This document shows, piece by piece, positions 44,504 through 52,800 of a stretch of DNA of 53,879 nt. The translations under genes and the position numbers were made by a program. The notes under the pieces were generated by a model that was given only the letters and a program-made list of their open reading frames with translations, was not told where the DNA came from and did not search any database. Position 1 is the stretch's first letter; every line of letters starts with the position of its first letter. Origin of the DNA: Pseudomonadota bacterium (GTDB taxonomy: Bacteria; Pseudomonadota; Alphaproteobacteria; Acetobacterales; Acetobacteraceae); NCBI GenBank assembly GCA_019351895.1, contig JABBOH010000031.1, positions 1 to 53,879 on the forward strand. Reading direction: 5' to 3'.

Positions 44504-44551
44504 TTGACTTCTACCGGCAGGTCAAGCATGAAAATTCAGAGGTCCTATAAT
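44504..44551. promoter_or_regulatory. Divergent promoter region with dyad and -10-like box
   Basis: TTGAC (44504-44508) and GTCAA (44521-44525) form a dyad that also supplies -35-like hexamers on each strand: TTGACT on + and TTGACC on -. A perfect TATAAT lies at 44546-44551 (+), but no good -35 precedes it at 16-18 nt. The gap separates the two halves of the liv-type importer and no regulator gene is adjacent. Confidence 0.3.
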
Positions 44552-44690
44552 GATGGTATCGGAATGAAGCGTCATGGCTCCCCCCGGGTTGACGGCGTGA
44601 TTCACCTCCCGGGAGGCCGCATGAACGACACCGGCCGGATTGATGATCTCGACCATCCCATCCGCTCATGCGGCGATGCGAGCCTTGGTC

Positions 44691-45041
44691 ATGACTGAGG
44701 CACCCGACGACAGCTTCGAACTTTTCGATCTCCGGGTCGAGGTCGTCGTGCCGCCGGGCGCCCGGGTCTTTTGCGGCGCGAAGCCCGGAGACTATTTCGA
44801 TCTGCATGGCGAGATGCTGTTTCTGCCGCCAGAACAAGGCATATCCATCTACTCCCTCGCGGCGGTCCTGCCACTTCTGGCCGCCAAGCAGCGGCCGACG
44901 CAGCCAGCCGACTGGATGACGACTGACACCGAGGTCGCATGCCCCGATCCCAACTGTCCTACCCGCTTACGCATCACCCGCACGGCGAAGCGGCGCTTCA
45001 GCCACGCCGCGACCACTGCAGTTCGCCTGTCCGATAGTTGA
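44691..45041 (+). CDS. TIGR04076-family-like protein
   Basis: A 116-aa protein. The opening FELFDLRVEVVVPPGARVFCG, then KPGDYFDLHGEMLFLPP, and the closing ACPDPNCPTRLRITR with paired Cys, resemble the small TIGR04076 family, whose function is unknown. ATG 44691 fits the family start; longer forms from 44640 or 44676 are possible, and no strong SD decides. It leads a three-gene operon with an aldo/keto reductase (10-nt gap) and the binding protein. A metal- or substrate-binding role beside the reductase is only a guess. Confidence 0.72.
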   Translation: MTEAPDDSFELFDLRVEVVVPPGARVFCGAKPGDYFDLHGEMLFLPPEQGISIYSLAAVLPLLAAKQRPTQPADWMTTDTEVACPDPNCPTRLRITRTAKRRFSHAATTAVRLSDS

Positions 45042-45051
45042 CGGGGCACCG

Positions 45052-46101
45052 ATGCAGTATGTTCAACTGACCCCCGACCACACGATCTCGCGGGTAATTC
45101 GCGGCGGGTGGCAGATGGCCGGCGGCCATGGCGACATCGATCGGTCCGAGGCGGTGCAAGACATGCTCGCTTTCGCGGAGGCCGGCATTACCTGCTTCGA
45201 TTGCGCGGACATCTACACCGGAGTTGAGGATCTGATCGGCGCCTTCCGGCTGCGCTATCGTCAGAAGCACGGTGCCTCGGCACTCGAGCGCATAAAGGTC
45301 CACACGAAATTCGTGCCGGACCTCGCCGGCCTCCGGCACATCACCAAAGCCGATGTCGCGCGCATCATCGACCGCTCGCTGCAGCGGCTCGGCTGCGAGC
45401 GGCTTGATCTCGTCCAGTTTCATTGGTGGGATTACGACACCCCGCTCTGGCGGGAGACAGCAGGCTGGCTGGACGATCTGCGGCGGGCCGGCAAGATAGG
45501 CCATCTCGGCGGCACGAACTTCGACACCGGGCATATGACGGCAATTGTGCGGAGCGGCGTCCCGCTTGTGTCGATGCAGGTGCAATACTCGTTGCTAGAC
45601 CGTCGGCCGGCGCGCGCAATGGCCAGCGCAGCTGCGGAAAGCGGCGTATCGTTATTGTGCTACGGGACCGCCGCAGGCGGCTTCCTGAGCGACCGGTGGC
45701 TCGGCAAAGCCGAACCCCAAGGCGCCTTGGAGAACCGGTCGCTCGTCAAATACAAACTCATCATCGACGATTTCGGCGGCTGGGATCTGTTTCAGGATCT
45801 GCTTGAGACGCTGCGCCGCCTGGCCGACCGGCACGGCGCGGACATCGCAACCGTTGCCAGTGGGGCGATGCTGGCCCGGCCCGGCGTCGCCGCGGTCATC
45901 GTCGGCGCTCGCAACAGGACGCATTTGGCGTCCAATCTCCGGATTTCGGACATCGCTCTTTCCGATGGCGATGTGGCTGCGATCGATGCGGTGCTCGCGG
46001 AGGCTCATGCGATCGAGGGCGACGTATATGCGCTGGAGCGAGATCGCTACGGGCGCCACGGCGCGATCATGAAGTACAACCTGAACGAAGACCACGCCTG
46101 A
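45052..46101 (+). CDS. Aldo/keto reductase
   Basis: A 349-aa NADPH-type aldo/keto reductase with the Asp/Tyr pair in FDCADIYTGVE, Lys in KVHTKFVP and His in LVQFHWWDY. It shares FHWW, YGT..GGFLS.RWLG and SKYK-like blocks with the reductase half of the fusion at 39565-41025, so the two are paralogues flanking the liv-type transporter. A short SD (GGGG) precedes ATG 45052. It may reduce a carbonyl derived from the imported compound. Confidence 0.9.
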   Translation: MQYVQLTPDHTISRVIRGGWQMAGGHGDIDRSEAVQDMLAFAEAGITCFDCADIYTGVEDLIGAFRLRYRQKHGASALERIKVHTKFVPDLAGLRHITKADVARIIDRSLQRLGCERLDLVQFHWWDYDTPLWRETAGWLDDLRRAGKIGHLGGTNFDTGHMTAIVRSGVPLVSMQVQYSLLDRRPARAMASAAAESGVSLLCYGTAAGGFLSDRWLGKAEPQGALENRSLVKYKLIIDDFGGWDLFQDLLETLRRLADRHGADIATVASGAMLARPGVAAVIVGARNRTHLASNLRISDIALSDGDVAAIDAVLAEAHAIEGDVYALERDRYGRHGAIMKYNLNEDHA

Positions 46102-46179
46102 CCGAAGCGGCCGATGACATGCAACGCTGACCGCGGGAACGGCCCTCGGCAGGGCCTTTACCTTTCGAGGAGAACGACG

Positions 46180-47442
46180 ATGAAACGCCTCATGTTCAGC
46201 GCGGCCGCGGTCTGCGTTGTGGCCGCCCTGGCCAAGCCAGCCGCAGCTGCCGCTTGCCATATCACCGTCGGCGTCGTCATGCCGCTGACGGGGCCGGCGG
46301 GCGCCTATGGACAGGCGGGCGCCAAGGCGGTCGACATGGCGTTTCGAGACATGAACGCTGCCGGCGGCGCGCATGGCTGTCAGCTGGTCACCGACACCCG
46401 CGACAGCCAAAGTCAGGGCAATGTCGCGGTCGATCAGGCGACCCAGCTGGTCGACATCAAGAAGGTTCCGGTCATCATCGGCGGCATCATCTCGTCGGAG
46501 TCGATCCCGATCCTGACCTCGGTCACGGCGCCCGCCGGTGTCGTTCAGGTATCGCCCGCGTCCTCCTCGCCGACGCTCACCGCGCTCTGCCGCGCGGGCA
46601 AGACCAACGGCGTGTTCTTCCGTACGATCACGTCGGATGCCTTGCAGGGCACCGCGGCCGCGAAGTTCGCGATCGACGAAGGGTTCAAGAGGATCGCGAT
46701 CATCGACGTGAACAACGACTTCGGCGTCAACATGGTGAAGGAGTTCTCGGCCGCGTACACCAAGCTCGGGGGCACCATTACCTCGACGACACCGTACAAC
46801 CCAAATCAGTCGAGCTACTCGGCCGAGGCGAGTGCTGCGATGAGCGGGAATCCCGAGGCCCTTTATCTGGTGAGCTATCCGGTCGATGGCGCGACGATCG
46901 CGCGCGCCTGGATCTCGGAGGGCGGACCACAGAAGTTTCTCCTCAATGACGGGATGAACTCCTCGGACTTCATCAACGCCGTCGGCGCCCGTTACCTCGA
47001 CAACGCCTACGGCACCTCATCGGGCACCGACGAGACCGCGTCGACGCAGTACTTCTACACGAACTTCAAGTCCTTCTCTGGCGGCATCGCACCGGACGCT
47101 CCGGCGGCGGACCGTTCCTATGATGCGGGCGCGATCGTGGCGCTCGCTGTCGCCAAGGCAGCCAAGGTCGATCCGGCTGCGATCAAGGCCGCGATCCCCG
47201 AGGTCGTGGCACGGGATGGAACGCCGATCCACGCGGGGAGGGATGAGTTCGCCGAGGCGTTAGCCTTGATCGCCGACGGTAAGCCGATCCGCTACGAAGG
47301 CGTCATCGGTCCGATGGAGTTTGATCAATGCGGAGACATCACGGGGCCGTTTCGGCTGTGGCGCATCCAGAGCGGTAAAGTAACAACGATCGGGCAGATG
47401 AGCGCCGAAGATGTCAGCAAAATCCAGTCCTCGATCAAATGA
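46180..47442 (+). CDS. Branched-chain-type ABC substrate-binding protein
   Basis: A 420-aa LivJ/LivK-like periplasmic binding protein. Signal peptide MKRLMFSAAAVCVVAALAKP ends near AAA-ACH. HITVGVVMPLTGPAGAYGQAG and VIIGGIISSESIPILTSV are typical of the family. ATG 46180 follows a strong SD (CGAGGAGAACGACG) and begins the signal peptide; 46114 is not used. It completes the importer encoded on the other strand (livG, F, H, M). The ligand may be an amino acid, amide or aromatic/small carboxylate. Confidence 0.93.
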   Translation: MKRLMFSAAAVCVVAALAKPAAAAACHITVGVVMPLTGPAGAYGQAGAKAVDMAFRDMNAAGGAHGCQLVTDTRDSQSQGNVAVDQATQLVDIKKVPVIIGGIISSESIPILTSVTAPAGVVQVSPASSSPTLTALCRAGKTNGVFFRTITSDALQGTAAAKFAIDEGFKRIAIIDVNNDFGVNMVKEFSAAYTKLGGTITSTTPYNPNQSSYSAEASAAMSGNPEALYLVSYPVDGATIARAWISEGGPQKFLLNDGMNSSDFINAVGARYLDNAYGTSSGTDETASTQYFYTNFKSFSGGIAPDAPAADRSYDAGAIVALAVAKAAKVDPAAIKAAIPEVVARDGTPIHAGRDEFAEALALIADGKPIRYEGVIGPMEFDQCGDITGPFRLWRIQSGKVTTIGQMSAEDVSKIQSSIK

Positions 47443-47570
47443 CGTGTTCGTTCGATCCTACTGGATGAGCGGCTAGTTCTACGGCTCCCGCGGTGCCGGG
47501 ACGGCCGCGCGATCTGTAGCGGGTGCTGCCGGGAAGCCGACACGCCGAAGCCCGCAGCCGCCCTCGTGTC

Positions 47571-47600
47571 GCACGACCTCGCGGCTCTGTGAGGTTGTGC
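47571..47600. repeat. 10-bp inverted repeat in the 340-nt gap before the MFS gene
   Basis: GCACGACCTC (47571-47580) and GAGGTTGTGC (47591-47600) pair over 10 bp with one G.T, around a 10-nt loop. There is no T-run, so a simple intrinsic terminator is unlikely. The rest of 47443-47782 shows no gene. It could terminate the binding-protein transcript by another mechanism or act as an operator for the tricarballylate-type genes. Confidence 0.4.
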
Positions 47601-47625
47601 GCAGGGCTGCTCGGCACAGGCCCGG

Positions 47626-47652
47626 TTGACCCCGGAGCGCAGTTGGTAAACT
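47626..47652 (+). promoter_or_regulatory. Weak promoter candidate for the MHS transporter operon
   Basis: TTGACC (47626-47631) and TAAACT (47647-47652) resemble -35 and -10 boxes but are only 15 nt apart, short of the usual 17. They lie about 130 nt before the transporter start and just after the inverted repeat at 47571-47600. Confidence 0.25.
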
Positions 47653-47782
47653 CTCTGACCTAGGGAAGGGGATACCACCGGAGCCCGATGTTGATGAACC
47701 ATCGGCAAGCGTATCGATCGAACATAGAACTGTTCAAATTGCGCCGGCATGGCGCTGCAGAAGCCAGGGAGAGCGCGGCACC

Positions 47783-49105
47783 ATGTCTGCCAGTAACCAG
47801 AGGCACGCCACCATGGCCGTGCCGACGAACGCCCAGATTTTCAAGGTGGCCCTGGCCAGCATTATCGGCTCGGTGATCGAACAATACGACTTCCTCGTCA
47901 CCGGCGTCATCGCCGCGACAGTGTGGGGCGGTGTCTTCTTCAAGCTTCCCGGCCTCGCGTCAGTCGCGGCGGCGATCGGGGTCTATGGCATCGGCATCCT
48001 GATCCGTCCCCTAGGGGCCTACATCTTCGGCAATCTGGCCGACCGCAGCGGACGCAGGAACGCCATGGTTTTCGCCCTTATGCTCATGGGCGTCAGCACG
48101 CTCCTGATCGGACTGACGCCGACCTATGACAGCATCGGAGTGCTGGCGCCGATCCTTCTGATCGTTTTTCGTCTTCTGCAGGGCATCAGCTTCGGCGCCG
48201 AATTCGGCACCGCGTCGACCTGGGTGGTGGAGCAGGCCGCCCATTCCAAGCACCGCGCCTTCTGGGGCGCCTGGGTCGGCTTCGCGATCCCGATAGGCCT
48301 GCTCCTCGGCTTCGGCTCCGTCATCCTTGTAAAGTCGCTCATGACGCCAGCCGCCTTCATCAGCTGGGGCTGGAGAATTTTCTTCTTTGTCGGGTTCCTG
48401 GTGGCTGTCGTCGGCGTCATCATCCGAAACCGCACAGAGGAAAGCTACGTCTTCGAGAACTACAAGGCCAGCGACGCGCCGCTGCAGTTCCCCGCGAACG
48501 CGGTCTGGCGCGAGATGCCGTGGCGCATCCTCCGGACCTCGCTGGTGAACGCCATGTTTGGCGGCGCCTTCTTTCTGTCTTTCGTCTTCGGCACCAGCTA
48601 CATGAAGGCGGTCGGCTACAAGCCGAACGAGGCGCTGGAGATCGGTCTGATCGCCGCCGCCTTCATGCTCGTCTTCATGTTCATCGGATCGCTGTTGTCG
48701 GATATCATCAACCGGCGGACGATACTGCTTATCTCCGCGATCACGTTTCTGATTTTCGCCATTCCGTATTTCTATCTGATCAACACCGGCAACTTCTATC
48801 TCGCCATGCTCGCGGACATCATCGGCTTCGGCTTCGTCTTCGGCTTTGGCTACGGCGCCATTCCGACGTTTTACACCGAGAATTTCCCCACCCGCTATCG
48901 CGCCTCGGGCGCCAGCGCCGGCTACCAAATCTCACAGGTCTATGGCGGCGGCCTTATCCCCATCGTCGCCGGTTTGATCCTGCGGTCCGTCGGCATCAAG
49001 AATGCCTACATCTACATCGGCCTTCTGGTCATGGTTTACGCGCTCGCCGCGATCTACGCGATCATCGCAACCCCGGAAACCAAGGGCACCGATCTCGAAA
49101 TCTGA
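47783..49105 (+). CDS. MHS-family MFS transporter (probable tricarballylate/citrate-type carrier)
   Basis: A 440-aa transporter of the metabolite:H+ symporter group with about 12 hydrophobic segments. IIGSVIEQYDFLVTGVIAA in TM1 and GNLADRSGRRNAMVFAL in loop 2-3 are characteristic. It lies 24 nt upstream of tcuA and so corresponds to TcuC by position, importing a tricarboxylate with protons. An SD-like AGGGAGAG precedes the ATG. An ATG ten codons further in is also possible. Confidence 0.88.
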   Translation: MSASNQRHATMAVPTNAQIFKVALASIIGSVIEQYDFLVTGVIAATVWGGVFFKLPGLASVAAAIGVYGIGILIRPLGAYIFGNLADRSGRRNAMVFALMLMGVSTLLIGLTPTYDSIGVLAPILLIVFRLLQGISFGAEFGTASTWVVEQAAHSKHRAFWGAWVGFAIPIGLLLGFGSVILVKSLMTPAAFISWGWRIFFFVGFLVAVVGVIIRNRTEESYVFENYKASDAPLQFPANAVWREMPWRILRTSLVNAMFGGAFFLSFVFGTSYMKAVGYKPNEALEIGLIAAAFMLVFMFIGSLLSDIINRRTILLISAITFLIFAIPYFYLINTGNFYLAMLADIIGFGFVFGFGYGAIPTFYTENFPTRYRASGASAGYQISQVYGGGLIPIVAGLILRSVGIKNAYIYIGLLVMVYALAAIYAIIATPETKGTDLEI

Positions 49106-49129
49106 TTACACAGCCTTATCTATCCGTGT

Positions 49130-50551
49130 ATGAGCGAGATCGGCTTGCAGTTGACCGCCACTCACCCACCGAACGTCGACGTGCTCGTCGTGGGCGGTGG
49201 GAACGCCGCGCTTTGCGCCGCCATAACCGCCCGGGAAGCCGGTGCAAGCGTCATGCTGCTCGAGCACGCTCCGCGCGAGTTTCGGGGCGGAAATTCCCGC
49301 CACACGCGAAATCTCCGCGCGATGCACGACAGGCCGGAAGGCGTGTTGGTCGACAGTTACGGGGAGGACGAGTACTGGGACGACCTGCTCCGTGTCACGG
49401 GTGGGGAGACCAATGAGGAGCTGGCGCGCATGACGATCCGCGCCTCTGCCGGGCTGCCCTCCTGGATGTCGGCGCATGGCGTTCATTTCCAGCCCTCGCT
49501 GACGGGCACGCTCAGCCTCGGCCGCACCAATGCCTTCTTCCTCGGCGGCGGCAAGGCACTGGTGAACGCCTATTACCGGACGGCGGAGCGGCTCGGCGTG
49601 CGGATCCTCTACGACAGCGAAGTCACGGAGCTGCGGATGGAGGAAGACGCCGTGCGGGCGGTGACCGTCGTCAGCCGCGGTTTCCCTCTCACCATCCTCC
49701 CGCGCTCGGTGGTTGTGGCTAGCGGCGGATTCCAGGCGAACATAGGCTGGCTCGAAGAGTATTGGGGAGAGGCCGCGAAGAACTTCATCATTCGCGGCAC
49801 GCCCTTCGCGCAAGGCACGGTGTTGCGAAATCTACTTGGGCAGGGCGTCCAGCGGGTGGGCGACCCGGTGCAGTGTCATGCTGTGGCCATCGACGCGCGC
49901 GCGCCAAAGTTCGACGGCGGAATCGTGACGCGACTCGACTGCGTGCCGTTCAGCATCGTTGTGGATCGAGATGGGAACCGCTTCTACGACGAAGGCGAAG
50001 ATTTTTGGCCGAAACGCTACGCGATCTGGGGTCGCCTCGTCGCTTTGCGGCCGGACCAGATCGCCTATGCCGTGGTCGACGCAAAGGCGGCTAAGCTCTT
50101 CATGCCATCGGTCTTCCCCGCGATCGCGGCGGAGACCATTCCCGAATTGGCCAGGAAGCTCGGGCTGGACCCGGCGCGCCTGGACGCGACGGTCATGCGC
50201 TATAATGCGGCGGTGCATCCCGGACATTTCGACAGCACGAAGCTGGACGATTGTCGGACGGAAGGTCTCGATCCGCCGAAAACCCACTGGGCGCAGAGGA
50301 TCGACACGCCGCCTTTCATAGGTTACCCGCTGCGGCCCGGCATCACCTTCACCTATCTAGGCGTCCGGGTGAACGCGCGCGCCGAGGTGCTGATGGAAGA
50401 CGGCAGGCCCGCAGCCAACTTATGGGCGAGCGGCGAAATCATGGCCGGCAATATTCTCGGCCGCGGCTATCTCGCGGGCTTCGGCATGACCATCGGCACG
50501 GTCTTCGGGCGCGTCGCGGGCGCGGAGGCCGCGCGGCGCGCCCGCAACTAG
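49130..50551 (+). CDS. tcuA: FAD-dependent tricarballylate dehydrogenase
   Basis: A 473-aa flavoprotein of the fumarate reductase/succinate dehydrogenase flavoprotein family. VDVLVVGGGNAALCAAITA is the FAD site, FRGGNSRHTRNLRA is typical of TcuA, and GEIMAGNILGRGYLAGFG closes the FAD domain. TcuA oxidises tricarballylate to cis-aconitate. ATG 49130 has no clear SD and may depend on translation of the transporter. TcuB, its electron acceptor, follows. Confidence 0.9.
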   Translation: MSEIGLQLTATHPPNVDVLVVGGGNAALCAAITAREAGASVMLLEHAPREFRGGNSRHTRNLRAMHDRPEGVLVDSYGEDEYWDDLLRVTGGETNEELARMTIRASAGLPSWMSAHGVHFQPSLTGTLSLGRTNAFFLGGGKALVNAYYRTAERLGVRILYDSEVTELRMEEDAVRAVTVVSRGFPLTILPRSVVVASGGFQANIGWLEEYWGEAAKNFIIRGTPFAQGTVLRNLLGQGVQRVGDPVQCHAVAIDARAPKFDGGIVTRLDCVPFSIVVDRDGNRFYDEGEDFWPKRYAIWGRLVALRPDQIAYAVVDAKAAKLFMPSVFPAIAAETIPELARKLGLDPARLDATVMRYNAAVHPGHFDSTKLDDCRTEGLDPPKTHWAQRIDTPPFIGYPLRPGITFTYLGVRVNARAEVLMEDGRPAANLWASGEIMAGNILGRGYLAGFGMTIGTVFGRVAGAEAARRARN

Positions 50552-50625
50552 GTCATAGTTTTGCATTGGCGACCGCCGTGATCGGGACACAAATGTCGGA
50601 AGCGCGCCTATCGTCAGGAGCTCAC

Positions 50626-51729
50626 ATGCCGGAAAGCGACGTTCTCATCGAGGCCCGTCGCGAGATGGAGATTTGCAACGCTTGCCGATACTGCGAGGGC
50701 TTCTGCGCCGTCTTTCCCGCCATGGCTCGCGAGCGCGCCTTCTCCGGTGCAGATCTCACCTACCTCGCCAATCTCTGCCACAACTGCCAAGGCTGCTACT
50801 ACGCTTGCCAATACGCGCCGCCACACCCCTTTGGCGTCAATGTACCGCGGACATTCGCCCTGCTGCGGGAGGAGAGCTACCGGCGATACTCATGGCCTCA
50901 GCCGCTGGCGCGTGCCTTCGAGAGCAACGGCTTCGTCGTTGCGTCGACGACGGCCGTGTCCCTCGCCGGGGTGCTGCTCGCGGTCGTGGCGCTGACGGAG
51001 CGTGGCACGCTCGCCCGTGGCCACGCCGGCCCCGGCGCCTTCTACGAGATCGTTCCCTGGGCCGCGATGACGGGTGTGGCCCTGGTGACGATGCTCTTCT
51101 CGATCCTTGCCCTCGCCATGGGTGCGGCGATGTTCTGGCGAGAGGCGGGAAGCGCGGTCGCGCCCCGCAGCCGGGCGATCGTCCGGGGGCTGCGCGATGC
51201 GTTGACGCTGAGGAACCTGGGCGGCGGCGGTCATGGCTGCAACGACAGCGACGAAGCCTTTTCGCAGCGGCGCCGGTATTTGCATCACGCCATGGCCTAC
51301 GGCTTTCTGGCGTGCTTCGCCTCCACCACGACGGCCGCCTTCTATGCCTATTTCCTGGGGCGGCCTGCGCCGTACGCTCTGTTCAGCTTGCCGGTGGTCC
51401 TCGGTGCGATTGGCGGCGCCGGCCTTCTTGCCGGCACCTCAGGGCTCATTTGGCTCAAGATCGTGAGCAACCGCGCCTCAGCGGCCGAGCGGCTGTTCGG
51501 CGGCGACTTTGCCCTGCTGGGCTTGCTGTGGCTGGCGGCAGCCTCCGGGCTCCTGCTTCTCGGCTTGCGGACGACCGACGCGATGGGGACGCTCCTCGCC
51601 ATCCATCTCGGCCTAATCCTGTCGCTGTTCCTGCTTCTGCCTTACAGTAAGTTCGTGCACGGCGTTTACCGCAGTCTCGCGCTGATCCGCGACGCGGCGG
51701 ATCGACATGCGGCTGATCCGACGGTGTGA
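50626..51729 (+). CDS. tcuB: Tricarballylate utilisation Fe-S membrane protein
   Basis: A 367-aa protein with two 4Fe-4S motifs (EICNACRYCEGFCAVFPA and NLCHNCQGCYYACQYAPP) followed by a membrane part of about six helices (for example LAGVLLAVVAL, AMTGVALVTMLFSILALAM, LGLILSLFLLLPYSKFVHG). It should reoxidise TcuA and pass electrons to the membrane quinone pool. ATG 50626 follows an SD (CAGGAG) and is preferred to ATG 50593 and to the long out-of-context frame from 50251. No tcuR regulator is seen next to the operon. Confidence 0.9.
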   Translation: MPESDVLIEARREMEICNACRYCEGFCAVFPAMARERAFSGADLTYLANLCHNCQGCYYACQYAPPHPFGVNVPRTFALLREESYRRYSWPQPLARAFESNGFVVASTTAVSLAGVLLAVVALTERGTLARGHAGPGAFYEIVPWAAMTGVALVTMLFSILALAMGAAMFWREAGSAVAPRSRAIVRGLRDALTLRNLGGGGHGCNDSDEAFSQRRRYLHHAMAYGFLACFASTTTAAFYAYFLGRPAPYALFSLPVVLGAIGGAGLLAGTSGLIWLKIVSNRASAAERLFGGDFALLGLLWLAAASGLLLLGLRTTDAMGTLLAIHLGLILSLFLLLPYSKFVHGVYRSLALIRDAADRHAADPTV

Positions 51730-51755
51730 GCGCGGACTCGCCCGCTGACGCTGCC

Positions 51756-51962
51756 TCAGCGCAGGAACGTCCAGACGATCAAAGCCCAGACAGGGATCGC
51801 GACGATCAGCCCGATCGCGACACCCCGAAAGAAGGGCATTTCTGCGTCGGATCTATCGTGTCGTTCTGTCAATCCCGGTGCGTGTTCCTGTTCGGGGAAA
51901 TACGCGCCGGGACGGAAGGCGGATGTGAGGCTATCGTTGCTGATCATACGCCCCGGCTCCAC
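51756..51962 (-). CDS. Small membrane protein, hypothetical
   Basis: A 68-aa protein with a polar N-terminal part and one C-terminal membrane helix (FFRGVAIGLIVAIPVWALIV) ending WTFLR. The hydrophobic end is real-looking and unusual for chance antisense DNA. No family recognised. ATG 51962 is used; Met6 is an alternative. It lies 26 nt beyond tcuB on the opposite strand. Confidence 0.55.
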   Translation of the reverse strand: MEPGRMISNDSLTSAFRPGAYFPEQEHAPGLTERHDRSDAEMPFFRGVAIGLIVAIPVWALIVWTFLR

Positions 51963-52040
51963 TGCATTTGTCGGGCGCGTCTCGATGGGAGACGCCCAAC
52001 CTGACAGGCCGGATGATCTTGTCAGATGCAGTCATCAACA

Positions 52041-52056
52041 AGCCCCATTTGGGGCT
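52041..52056 (-). terminator. Hairpin downstream of the small gene at 52197
   Basis: AGCCCC (52041-52046) and GGGGCT (52051-52056) form a 6-bp stem with a 4-nt loop. Read on the minus strand it is followed by tgttgatga, only slightly T-rich. It lies about 140 nt after the stop of the minus-strand small gene. The call as terminator is weak. Confidence 0.35.
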
Positions 52057-52196
52057 CCTTCGGAGGGATGGCCCCCGCCGTCCGAGGCCCACATTCCGAT
52101 CGGCACGCTTACGCTGCCATGCGGTGCTGAGAGATGTGCGGTCTCGGCCCAGCCGGGCAAACGAATTGCTTGCTGCGTCCATCCGGCTCGCTGAGG

Positions 52197-52376
52197 TTAA
52201 GGCTCGCGGCCAAACATCGCCCGGTAGACTTCCTTATAGGTGAGCACGACATCGGGTATCGTGTCAGCCGACTTGATGGTCCCGAGGACGAGCGCGGTCA
52301 GCGTCGCCGCCGCCTGAGCTTCGCCAGCGCGCGTAAGATGCGACAACTCGGCAGAATATTGGTTGGGATTGGTCAC
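52197..52376 (-). CDS. Small hypothetical protein, 59 aa
   Basis: GTG 52376 is preceded by GAGGGAGACCGTC, a good SD. The 59-aa product (start TNPNQYSAELSHLTRAGEAQ, end YKEVYRAMFGREP) is a mainly helical soluble protein with no signal or membrane segment. The frame stays open to 52475, but the extra residues are very basic and lack an SD. Small alphaproteobacterial proteins of this make-up are common and uncharacterised; no function assigned. Confidence 0.6.
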   Translation of the reverse strand: MTNPNQYSAELSHLTRAGEAQAAATLTALVLGTIKSADTIPDVVLTYKEVYRAMFGREP

Positions 52377-52800
52377 GACGGTCTCCCTCTTTTTTTCTTT
52401 TGGGATTTCAACCTTATGCCTGCCTCGTCGCAGTGTCACGCCGGGGCGCTGCCTCGATCGGTCCGCTCTGATCACCCTCGGCTATGCTTGAGGATTTCGC
52501 GATGAGCGCGGCAAGCGGACCATGCGCGCCCGGCTTGCATCCGCGAACAGGTCACAGATCATTCGACCACTGAGCCTGAGGCCGCCGGTTCGACCTGTAA
52601 CGCTGTTGGGCCGCCATGGCGGATTGACAGTCGCAGATGATGGCCATGCGCCTAAAGATGCGCATTGGAGGCATCTTCCCCCAAACGGCCGATGAAGCCC
52701 TATCCGTCAGAACCTCGCGATTTCGAATTCCTGCCGTGACGCCTGGTGGCCCCGGGGTGCAATATGACCTGCGTCTACACAGCGATGGGGTTCGAACTGA
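52377..52800. other. Non-coding stretch
   Basis: No gene supported on either strand. It begins with an A/T run (near 52388-52402) ahead of the minus-strand small gene. GGTTCGAAC at 52789-52797 looks like a T-loop but has no tRNA stems around it. Confidence 0.4.

Noticed and set aside
44546-44551. Perfect TATAAT as a stand-alone promoter
   Set aside because: No acceptable -35 hexamer at 16-18 nt spacing, so it is reported only as part of the control region.
52780-52800. T-loop-like GGTTCGAAC suggesting a tRNA
   Set aside because: No acceptor, anticodon or D stem can be formed around it.
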